34,982 nucleotides of DNA from a virus. Below the pieces are notes generated by a model, which saw nothing but the letters and a program-made list of their open reading frames with translations, did not search any database and had not been told where the DNA came from. Shown in pieces: positions 7,389 through 15,700 of this stretch. Every line of letters begins with the position of its first letter. Within the stretch, counting starts at the first letter, position 1. The position numbers and the translations under genes are program-made. The DNA lies in the IMG/VR virus record IMGVR_UViG_3300033571_026741, positions 1 through 34,982 of that record; one strand, written 5' to 3'.

Positions 7389-8828
7389 ATGGATATTAGG
7401 ACAAGAGATTTTTTTTATTCCACTGTCATAGGTTTTGAATTTGAATTCTATAGTAATTTGAATAGGAATGAAATAGTGGAAAATCTAGGAAAATCAATTG
7501 GTAAGAAAATTATTCTTTTCAAGAATTACCATTCCAAGTTTAAGCCTACTAAAGACATATTCAAACTTGAACCTGACTATTCAGGGGGATCTAAAATGGT
7601 GGAACTTATTACAGGACCTATTCCTTACTTTGAAGCTATCCCAGTTCTTATTAGAATCTTAAAATGGATAGATGAATATGGATACACTGATAAAAAATGT
7701 GCTTTCCAATTTGGTGTAAGTATAGACACTTCAATCTTCCCTGAAATATCTCCGGTCAATAAGCTAAACATGCTTAAGTTCATATTGGGATTCGATGAAA
7801 ACTTCATTTATAGAAGATTTCCTGAACGTGCAAATTCCCTATATGCTAAATCTATAAAAAGAGTTACTCCCACAAACAAGTTTGTTGACCCAACTAACAT
7901 ATCATTTATTGATAAGAATCTTTTCAATGTTCCTGTTGAAAAGAACATGGGAATCAACTTTCTCAAACTTCCTGAAGGCTACTTTGAGGTCCGATACTTG
8001 GGAGGCAAAGACTACCAAAAGAACTACGTTGGAATTAAAGAGGTTATAGATTATATCATTTCATACACCTTCGAGACTCTGAAATCAAATGAATTGTACA
8101 CCGACAATGATCTCAAAATACTTAAAAGTTTTTTATCAGAAATCTACAAGAGTGCTTCAACTTTCATAGATCCTGAAAATTTTCAGAAAAACTATCCTCA
8201 CATGCAAATCTTAGTAGACCTAAGATCCGATCCACAAATTTTAAGAACGTTTTTCTTGAATATTAGGGAGGTACTATATGATCTAATCGTTGAAAATAAC
8301 ATCAAAGAAGGTCAAATCAACTACGACAGCAACTTAGGCAAATATCAATTAAAGGACGTCAAAACCTCAAAAGCTTACTTGATGAAGGACTATGATATTC
8401 TTGACAGTGAGGTTTCAGGAAATCTTTTAAATTGTCGATTATTCTCGAGTAAGATCTCAGACAGCACCCTCGAAGATTGTGATTTAGTTGTCAGTAACGA
8501 GGTTTACAGATCGAAGTTGATGTTTACTGACATAATGTTTAGTAACGTCGTACACGATAGTTATATTGATAATAAAGATAAGGAAATCAATTGTGAGGTA
8601 TTTGGGGGAATCATCAGATCTGGGTTTGTTGGCCAACTAGCAACAATCTCCCCAGAAACTGAGATTGTAGAGGATCCAGAAGATGATAAAAAAATGAAAG
8701 GGTCATCGAAGAAGAGACTATTTCCAAATAGGAACGATAACCAAGATTCTCCCCTCCAAACTCTCTTCAAAGACAACAATATGAAGCCTTCTGGGATACC
8801 GGGGGCTAGATTCAATCAAAATAATTGA
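7389..8828 (+). CDS. Amidoligase-like (COOH-NH2 ligase, GCS-fold) protein with pentapeptide-like C-terminal region
   Basis: The N-terminal ~230 residues follow the pattern of the Amidoligase_2 / glutamate-cysteine-ligase-fold family. GFEFEF gives E17 and E19; EPDYSGG then MVELITGP gives E61, D63 and E72; CAFQFGVSID spans 104-113; YFEVRYLGG gives E200 and R202. This family joins carboxyl and amino groups with ATP, often in peptide tags or cell-wall-like linkages. At the usual 'C-G-x-H-V-H-V' strand both histidines are replaced here (Q107 and S111), so activity may be altered or lost. Residues about 335-400 show short repeating units (DSEVSGNLLNCRLFSSKISDS) like a pentapeptide-repeat or beta-helix region. 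The last ~60 residues are charged and low-complexity. The next gene, a structural protein, starts after a 1-nt gap, so they are cotranscribed. A virion or envelope target is plausible but unproven. Confidence 0.65.
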   Translation: MDIRTRDFFYSTVIGFEFEFYSNLNRNEIVENLGKSIGKKIILFKNYHSKFKPTKDIFKLEPDYSGGSKMVELITGPIPYFEAIPVLIRILKWIDEYGYTDKKCAFQFGVSIDTSIFPEISPVNKLNMLKFILGFDENFIYRRFPERANSLYAKSIKRVTPTNKFVDPTNISFIDKNLFNVPVEKNMGINFLKLPEGYFEVRYLGGKDYQKNYVGIKEVIDYIISYTFETLKSNELYTDNDLKILKSFLSEIYKSASTFIDPENFQKNYPHMQILVDLRSDPQILRTFFLNIREVLYDLIVENNIKEGQINYDSNLGKYQLKDVKTSKAYLMKDYDILDSEVSGNLLNCRLFSSKISDSTLEDCDLVVSNEVYRSKLMFTDIMFSNVVHDSYIDNKDKEINCEVFGGIIRSGFVGQLATISPETEIVEDPEDDKKMKGSSKKRLFPNRNDNQDSPLQTLFKDNNMKPSGIPGARFNQNN

Positions 8829-8829
8829 T

Positions 8830-9609
8830 ATGACTGAACAAGATCTCATCCAAGAAATAAAAGACGAGATTTCACATTCTTGTGCTCTACCTTATAATCT
8901 CAATGATCAGGAGATCAAAAGGATTATTAAACGTGCTCGTGCCTACTTTTATGACAACTACCAGTATGCAGTAGAGGATAGGATCTTTGTTTTAGGAAAG
9001 GAACTCTTCTCAGCTGCAGCTTTCAGAGCAACTAGACAAATACAACTTCCACAATGTGTGGTTTCCGTCTATGATGTGAGAGAGGTCAATGGCTCAGGTT
9101 TGATTGGTACACCAGATAAGGACTTTGGTGACTCGAAACTCCTTGGTTCCGAACTCATGCTTTCTCCTTTTGTTGGGGACAATCTAGTTTATAGAACAGT
9201 TCTGTATTCATTCTTTGATCTGGCTAAAGCTTATTTGCTTGAGAGCTATGCCTTTAACTTTAATAAAAACACGAAGAAACTAACTATTAACGGTAGGGAT
9301 CCTGCAAGAACAAACACAACTATGGGAGGGTCCGATACAACTCTCTATGCAGGTGTTGATGTAGGAGTGAGGGCTTATATAGCGATTCCTGAAGAAAGCT
9401 TGTATGACGATGAGCTCTTTGTCAGATTTTGTCTCGCCGAAGCTAAAATTAATATCGGTAGATTGCTGGGAACATTCGAATACAATCTTCCTGGGGGTGT
9501 AAGGATCAACTATAATAACATACAAACTCTAGGTACCTCGGAGAAGACAGAGATCATCCAAATGATCAAAGATGAGAACACTCCAAGTTATTTTTTGCAG
9601 TGGAATTGA
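8830..9609 (+). CDS. Putative virion structural protein (259 aa), neck/connector or baseplate type
   Basis: No named family is certain. The first ~50 residues are helical and acidic (LIQEIKDEISHS, DQEIKRIIKRARAYFYDNY). A beta-rich middle follows (QIQLPQCVVSVYDVREV; ELMLSPFVGD). A helical region then leads to a conserved-looking end (AKINIGRLLGTFEYNLPGGVRI). This helix-then-sheet layout and its place just before the gp25-gp6 cluster suit a small connector, neck or wedge protein of a contractile phage. It is translationally close to the amidoligase-like gene (1-nt gap) and could be that enzyme's partner or substrate, which is inference. Start ATG, no Shine-Dalgarno. Confidence 0.65.
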   Translation: MTEQDLIQEIKDEISHSCALPYNLNDQEIKRIIKRARAYFYDNYQYAVEDRIFVLGKELFSAAAFRATRQIQLPQCVVSVYDVREVNGSGLIGTPDKDFGDSKLLGSELMLSPFVGDNLVYRTVLYSFFDLAKAYLLESYAFNFNKNTKKLTINGRDPARTNTTMGGSDTTLYAGVDVGVRAYIAIPEESLYDDELFVRFCLAEAKINIGRLLGTFEYNLPGGVRINYNNIQTLGTSEKTEIIQMIKDENTPSYFLQWN

Positions 9610-9651
9610 AATAAACACAGGTCTTGGATATTTCCGAACAATTTTCAACAT

Positions 9652-9984
9652 ATGGGACAACAACTTATTAAAGAAGTCAAATCTTCTAAAATTTTAAATG
9701 GCTATCACACTATAGTGAAGTGGTCAAAAATATTTATTGAACCATTCAAGGTTATTGCCTCATTTCTTTTTTTCTGGGCCCTTTTTGAGACTTTCCTACT
9801 AGGTGATCCTACTAAATTATGTTTAGGTCTAAATGTAGCAATTTGGATTCCTGGATTTTTGTTTGCGATTGTTTTTCTGATTTTTCACTTTTTAACTGGA
9901 ATCAAACTAAGAAAAATGAGTATTAAGTATAACAGGAGTCAAACTGACATTCAAAAGGACGTTGACTCTATTCTAAACACGTAA
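9652..9984 (+). CDS. Small two-helix membrane protein, unknown function
   Basis: The 110-residue protein has two clear hydrophobic helices, about 34-51 (VIASFLFFWALFETFLL) and 59-82 (LNVAIWIPGFLFAIVFLIFHFL), joined by a short loop. The Lys-rich N-terminal segment and the charged C-terminal tail (KLRKMSIKYNR) suggest both ends are cytoplasmic. The layout would fit a class II holin, but no lysis gene is adjacent and the hydrolase lies 23 kb away. It is followed 5 nt later by the YegP-like gene, so the two form a small unit between structural genes. Function is not assigned. Confidence 0.65.
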   Translation: MGQQLIKEVKSSKILNGYHTIVKWSKIFIEPFKVIASFLFFWALFETFLLGDPTKLCLGLNVAIWIPGFLFAIVFLIFHFLTGIKLRKMSIKYNRSQTDIQKDVDSILNT

Positions 9985-9989
9985 ATAGA

Positions 9990-10346
9990 ATGATAGATTT
10001 TTTAACAAGCATTTTTTATAAAGGCAAATATGAAATTGCCATAAATAGAGTGGGAGAACATTATTTCAGATTGAAAGCTTCTAATGGTGAAATAATCCTG
10101 TCCTCTGAATCCTACAAAACTTTGCAGGGGTGTGAGAACGGAATCGCATCAGTCAGAGAAAATTGCATTGATGAATCAAACTTCGACGTTAGAGTATCCA
10201 AGGACAGAAAAAGATATTTTGTTTTGAAAGCTCAGAATGGGGAGACTATAGGGAAAAGTGAAACCTACAACTCTTTAGCCAACACCATAAATGGAATAAA
10301 TTCTGTCAAAAGATTTGGACAAACACAAGAGGTGGTCTTCCTCTGA
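9990..10346 (+). CDS. YegP/UPF0339 (DUF1508) family protein, two tandem repeats
   Basis: Two copies of the DUF1508 module are plain. Residues 14-56 carry YFRLKASNGEIILSSESY and GIASVR; residues 65-107 carry YFVLKAQNGETIGKSETY and GINSVK. E. coli YegP has the same two-repeat design with closely similar motifs and almost the same length, so family membership is confident. The biochemical role of the family is not established. The gene starts 5 nt after the membrane-protein gene with no promoter between. A fresh ATATATA element follows before the gp25-like gene, so the pair looks like cargo inserted in the late cluster. Confidence 0.93.
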   Translation: MIDFLTSIFYKGKYEIAINRVGEHYFRLKASNGEIILSSESYKTLQGCENGIASVRENCIDESNFDVRVSKDRKRYFVLKAQNGETIGKSETYNSLANTINGINSVKRFGQTQEVVFL

Positions 10347-10396
10347 AACTCATTTGTTGATTGAGGGAAAAAATAACAATAGATTTATTTGCTGAA

Positions 10397-10402
10397 TATA
10401 TA
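10397..10402 (+). promoter_or_regulatory. ATATATA element upstream of the gp25-like operon (candidate late promoter)
   Basis: GAATATATAG ends 5 nt before the ATG at 10408. Its context (GAATATATA, then 5 nt, then ATGG) matches the 7378 copy almost exactly. It would drive the gp25-gp6-82aa-2253aa operon with a near-leaderless mRNA. Confidence 0.55.
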
Positions 10403-10407
10403 GAGCA

Positions 10408-10779
10408 ATGGCAAGATATTCAGAAATCTATCCTAGGAATCCTGACGATCCTAATTACAAAGTTGGACAAATGCACACTGACGATGAGGTTGAGATCCTA
10501 ATCGGGATGATAAAACAATGCATGTTGACTGCTCCGGGGGAGGTGCTTGGTGATCCATATTTTGGTATAGACTTAGAATCTCTTCTATTCGATTTTGAGG
10601 TTGATCAAACCACGCTCGAAAGAGCAATTAGACTGCACCTTGTAACCTATGTTCCTTTGGCGGGAACAAAATATGATGTGGACTTCAAGGTGGGATTTTT
10701 CAAGGGTGAGGTTAGAGATGCTTGTGTGATTGACTTTGCCATTAGGGGAAACCCAATTTTAGGCATCAAAATAATTTAA
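10408..10779 (+). CDS. Baseplate wedge protein, T4 gp25 / P2 gpW-like
   Basis: The 123-residue protein has the gp25/GpW layout: an N-terminal helix (DDEVEILIGMIKQCML), then residues 40-63 LTAPGEVLGDPYFGIDLESLLF, corresponding to the family's 'tRpGeR..rPdfG..l...lFe' core, then a helix (DQTTLERAIRLHLVTYVP) and closing strands. It is a small bacterial-lysozyme-unrelated wedge subunit that joins the sheath to the gp6 ring. The gp6-like gene starts 1 nt after its stop, the standard W-J order. Length is normal for the family. Confidence 0.88.
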   Translation: MARYSEIYPRNPDDPNYKVGQMHTDDEVEILIGMIKQCMLTAPGEVLGDPYFGIDLESLLFDFEVDQTTLERAIRLHLVTYVPLAGTKYDVDFKVGFFKGEVRDACVIDFAIRGNPILGIKII

Positions 10780-10780
10780 G

Positions 10781-12478
10781 ATGGATTTACTACAAAAGAA
10801 CAAAGCTAAAATATCAGACCTAATTAGTCAAACCTTTGATTTGATACAAGCAAGGTACTCGATGAGCAACCAATTGTTTACTGTTGCTTCTGTTTGGGGA
10901 CAAATTATTTTTGTTCTTGACAATCTTTCACAATTTATTCTCTACTTCATTGAGGATTCAATCACAGAATTAAACATCAATCAAGCCACACGTGAATCAT
11001 CCATTTATGGCTTGGCAACATTGGCTGGACACAATCCAACACGGGCAATTTCTGCAAAAGGTGAAGTTGTCATAACATGGAACGGTAAGGGATTTGAAAA
11101 TGTTGGAGGTGGTGCGATTTTGATTCCTAACAACAGCGAGATTCAGTGTGTCAACAACGGTAAAACTTACCTCATTAAACTAGCCCAAGAATACATCAGA
11201 TTGAATTTAGATCCTGGAGCAAAAATAATTGCTTCTATTGTAGAGGGAACAATTAGAACCAATCAATATACAGGCGACGGGTTGAAGCTCCAAAGTTACA
11301 ACATCTCTTCAAGGGGTACCTCAGGAATAGAAAATTTCGAGGTGTCTGTCAAGGTGAATGGGGAAGAATGGAGAAAGTACGATTCTCTCTACGACATTCC
11401 TCGTAACGCAAGAGGTTTTCTAGTAAAGAGTTCGTTAATTTCCGGAATAGATATTTTCTTTGGTACAAATGACTTTGGATTTCCTCCAGCTGAAGGCTCA
11501 ATTATTCAAGTAGAATACCTCGAATCTACTGGTTCGTTTGGGAACCTTCTAGTTGATGATGCAAGACAAGCACTTTTTAGATTCAATTCTGATGGAACAG
11601 ATCTTTTTGGCAGAACCCTAACTCTTCAAGACTATTTACAGGTGACTTGTTCGATCGCTCCACAACTTGGTGCCAATCAAGAATCAGTCGATTTGACTAG
11701 ATTAATTGCTCCGAAAACTTCGAGAAGTTTCGTGCTTGCTAATCCAACAAACTACATCACCTTCTTTGAAAAATTTGGTCAATTCTCCATCATCGAAGCT
11801 TTCACAACTTTTGATGATGAATACCTTGATGATGACAATATCATCTATTTAATTCTTGTTCCAGACATATCTTTGACTTTGAAATCAAATGAAACATATT
11901 TTGATGTTCCCTTATCGAGATTCAAATTGACAAAGACCCAAATCGACAGGATTTATCAACTACTAGATGAGAGCGGTCAAAAAATCGTAACAACGGTTGT
12001 TAAGGTTTTAGATCCTATCCTTGTAAGATTTGTGATTAATATCGCGATCACAATATTCGAAGGCAAAGATCCGGACACAATCAAAGCAGAGATAGTAAGT
12101 AAAATGAGTGACTACTTCCTAAATATTAGAAGAAGGGACAAAATTCCAAGGTCAGACTTGATTGCGACAATCGAGGGAATTGATGGGATAGATTCAGTTT
12201 CTTTGTATTTTGTTGGAGAACAAAATGAGGCAGCTAAGACACAAGATGCAAAAGCTCCAGAAATAGGATTCGATGAATTTGGTGACATAGTTATTGGCAA
12301 AGACCAAGTGGTAGTGATTTCTGGGGGCTGGGAAGATAGAAATGGAATTTTCTATGATCTTGGAGCCAGTATGCAAACTCTTTCTTCTGTAAACATAGAC
12401 GTCAGAGCCATTGTCCCAATGACCTATAATACAAGGGTCAATACCATTCTGAAGAACTCTTTAAAAACAAACAATTAA
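10781..12478 (+). CDS. Baseplate wedge protein, T4 gp6 / P2 gpJ-like
   Basis: Residues about 71-130 (ESSIYGLATLAGHNPTRAISAKGEVVITW, read in parts) fit the N-terminal baseplate-J region, where a helix and a 'G..a..g..p..a.a..G.v.ft' strand occur in gp6/gpJ. A beta-rich middle follows (FEVSVKVNGEEWRKYDSLYDI; FGTNDFGFPPAEGSIIQVEYLE). Residues about 420-500 hold the 'ik..i...l..yf' and 'RRRDKIPRSDLIATIEGIDGIDSV' helices typical of the family's C-terminal part. The role is the wedge ring that holds the baseplate together and transmits contraction. It sits between gp25-like (1-nt gap) and an 82-aa gene (1-nt gap). Length is close to T4 gp6. Confidence 0.85.
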   Translation: MDLLQKNKAKISDLISQTFDLIQARYSMSNQLFTVASVWGQIIFVLDNLSQFILYFIEDSITELNINQATRESSIYGLATLAGHNPTRAISAKGEVVITWNGKGFENVGGGAILIPNNSEIQCVNNGKTYLIKLAQEYIRLNLDPGAKIIASIVEGTIRTNQYTGDGLKLQSYNISSRGTSGIENFEVSVKVNGEEWRKYDSLYDIPRNARGFLVKSSLISGIDIFFGTNDFGFPPAEGSIIQVEYLESTGSFGNLLVDDARQALFRFNSDGTDLFGRTLTLQDYLQVTCSIAPQLGANQESVDLTRLIAPKTSRSFVLANPTNYITFFEKFGQFSIIEAFTTFDDEYLDDDNIIYLILVPDISLTLKSNETYFDVPLSRFKLTKTQIDRIYQLLDESGQKIVTTVVKVLDPILVRFVINIAITIFEGKDPDTIKAEIVSKMSDYFLNIRRRDKIPRSDLIATIEGIDGIDSVSLYFVGEQNEAAKTQDAKAPEIGFDEFGDIVIGKDQVVVISGGWEDRNGIFYDLGASMQTLSSVNIDVRAIVPMTYNTRVNTILKNSLKTNN

Positions 12479-12479
12479 T

Positions 12480-12728
12480 ATGACCCATAAGAAAAGTTGG
12501 TACGAGTTCATCAGGGAACAAAATGATGTAAGATCCAATGTTGGATTTGATTATGAGGGGAAGATATTTGAAAAAACACTCTCGAACCAAATCTTGGCAG
12601 GGGACGAAAACAGAACTCTAATTCTTGCTAGTTTAGAAAGAATAGTTCACCAATTGTTTGAGTCTACTAAATACATCAAGAACTATATAAATTATACGGT
12701 TCCAAAAAATAACAAGTACGTAAGATAG
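12480..12728 (+). CDS. Small protein in the baseplate operon, unknown (82 aa)
   Basis: This hydrophilic, mostly helical protein (WYEFIREQNDVRSNVGFDYEG; LASLERIVHQLFESTKYIKNY) is packed with 1-nt gaps on each side between the gp6-like and the 2253-aa genes. That tight spacing supports it as a real gene and as a baseplate accessory or chaperone. No family is recognised. Confidence 0.7.
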   Translation: MTHKKSWYEFIREQNDVRSNVGFDYEGKIFEKTLSNQILAGDENRTLILASLERIVHQLFESTKYIKNYINYTVPKNNKYVR

Positions 12729-12729
12729 G

Positions 12730-15700
12730 ATGACAACTCAGAATCTTTTATTTTTCAATAAAAAGGGGGAACAATACAATTTCAAATGGAACGGCACATA
12801 TTGGGAAGGATCAGTCCTCTTCGGAATAGTTTCTGAGAAACTCTTTGAGATAGAACACATCTTTGTTATTGAAAAATTTCTCAACAACGTGGGTGATGTT
12901 CTTTATGGATTTCCCCATAGTTATGGGGTGAGTCCAGGTTTGCCAGTTTGGAGAACAAGATGGGAATCTGATTTCGATCAAAAAATCAATGTTTCTTCAA
13001 TCATCTACACTTACGATCTTGGAATTGATCCAGAGTTGGACGCTCCTTTTCTTGTTAAAGCACAGAACGTAGAATTCTACCCAGAGGTAGTCCCAGGAGA
13101 CACAATCAGTTCCCCGGAAGGATTGGTGGTAACAACTGATGTCACGTCATCCTCAATGCAAATCAATATAGCATTGAATTCAGATTCTGAGGGTGTCTAT
13201 GATAGAACTTTAATTTTGGAGGATTACACCGATCCTAACAATCCTGTTAAAATTCTTCAAGTTAATTTCCATGGTGAGGTGGAGGGCGAAGATTCAAGAC
13301 TCTCAGTTCTTCTTGATAACTTTGGACGATCTTTCATTCAATCAGATTCTTTCATTTCAAGAGATACAGATATCAAAGAACCCTTTCCCAATTTCGAAAT
13401 CATCAACAAAAAAAGAAAGGAGCTTTTGTTAACAGGCGAAAGTATTTTTCCTTATTTAGGTTCCTACAAATCTTTGTTCAATGCTATTCGTTTCTTTGGA
13501 TATTATGATCTTAGGATTAAGGAGTATTGGTTGAATGTAAAGATTGACTCAGCCGATGTTTTAACACCCCTACAACAAAATTCACAAATACTAAGACAAT
13601 TAGCAAAGCCAAATCTTCAAGGACAAAATTCTTTGGAGCTAATTAGTAGTTTGCTCCAAGATGAAAACAAAGGAAAGTTTAAACACGTTGAAATTTATGG
13701 CAAACGTAAAGACGGAAGCTTTGGTCTAAAAAAACAATTCGAAGAGGTTTTCCCATCCAAGTCTTACAAGAAGACTTCTTTGTTTGGACTTTTCTATGAT
13801 ATCAATCGTGTTGTAGAGGATCAAGAAGAAGACATTTACGGCTATCCCGTTGTGGAAGATGCTTTCATGTTCAGTCCGGAGGAAGTTCTCCTAAAGCTCT
13901 TTGGATTGAAAGAGAGATTGAAGAGAGACTATCTACCACTCAATGCTAGAATAGTCGATATCACTGGTGAAGGCGTTTATTTCAATATCTACAAAACCAG
14001 AGGTTGGGTTGATCAACTAGGAATAGATGAGGTCCAAACAGGGATCACTGTTGATTTCAATGTTTTTCCAAACAATGGTTACATCGAGGATTTAAGACCA
14101 TTCTATCTCAAGCCCAATCAAGATTCGTTGTTATATCCTGCAGTTAATGGTCCTGAGCCTGGACTAAGCTATTATGGGAACACAATAGAACCCTATTCTT
14201 CATTTCAACAATATCCTATTTCCAAGATCCCTTCGCTTACAGAATCCATCCGTAAGTTTTACACAGATATAGAAACCGGTGCAATGCCTAAGTTCCTTGG
14301 TGATGGTGATTTCGATCCCCCTGGATATAAACTTTTTGCAACTGGTGAGGATTATGTTTTTCCTGCAGGTTGTCCCATCATAATCAACAATGACACTTTT
14401 GATTTAGCATGGGATGAAATCAACGCTGTTTGGGACAATTTAGGCTCAACCATCACAACTGATTTGTTCGATGTTGCAAGTTACACGAGTACTTTGGCTC
14501 CTAACCCTGGAACACCTTTACAATCGGTAACAAGTTCTACAAATTTCACTTTAGATGGATCCTTACCACAAACTGCAAATTTCAACATTGGACTAGGAAA
14601 CACTTGGTTCAACCCAGTTGGAGCTGAGGTTATCTTTGTAAGAATCGAATCTCAATCATCCCCTGGAAATTTGGTTCTAGGCTATTGCATAGACACTGAC
14701 TATAATCCTGCTACTGGAAATTTAATCGTCCAGGTCATCTCAGTGAGAGGCGGGGGAACTTATTCTGATTGGAAAGTGTCTCCAACCAACATTAGGAAGG
14801 ATACCTATGAATACACATATTTCTTAAACTATGTGCAATCTGGTGGTTTCTACTCATGGGATAGGTTGCCATTTCTAGATTTCTATGAAATTGAGTGGAC
14901 TATTTATAAAAATGATGATAGACCATACTATTTCCAAATTAGAGGTAATCTCCCGGATCTAGAAACTCTCCCACATTTCCTTCCATACACAGGGGATTAC
15001 AACATCCAATGTCGTGTATGGGACACCTTAAATTCTATTTCTTTAGGAATTAAAAGAAGCATCGTCAAGGTTGAAAAAAGACAAATTGAACTCAACACAA
15101 TCACAAGATTTAGAGAATCCGAGAAATATGATTGGAACAACATGCCTCTCAAATGGGAAAGCTATCCTTCTCAATGGATTTGGCCAGTTGAAAGCACAGA
15201 CATTGTGAACAACATCTCGGACTTTATTGCAAACTTTCCTGAATACTCTAACAACTTCAATGAGGGACAAACCTGCGAGGTACTAAGTAAAGTTCCAGAG
15301 GTCAAGGCCTTGACAACATTTGACGCTTATGCAACATCGATTTCAATAGTCGACATTCAAAGCCTATTTGTTGGTGGGGGATACTCTTTTGCTGTGGTCA
15401 CAACATCTACGCCCCATGGTTTCTCTTCTGGAGGCACAGTTTGGATAAAAGACACTCCCAACCCAGGAGATTTCTATGGGCAGTTTCCTATCACCGTTCT
15501 TTCACCAACAACTTTTGAGATCCCCCAAATAGAACTAGTTCCTATTCTTGGTGGCATCGTCTTTGGAGATGGAACAATCAAAGTTATAGCTGATGGAATC
15601 GAAATCGCGAGTTCTCTTTTTCTAGGAGATCTTTCAACAACATTGGCTTCTGTTTATAGCCAAATAAATAACTCCTCATTAGATCCTAAATATAAAATCA

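Noticed and set aside
9652-9984. Calling the two-helix protein a holin
   Set aside because: The topology fits, but there is no lysis gene next to it and no sequence motif to support it. It is left as an unknown membrane protein.
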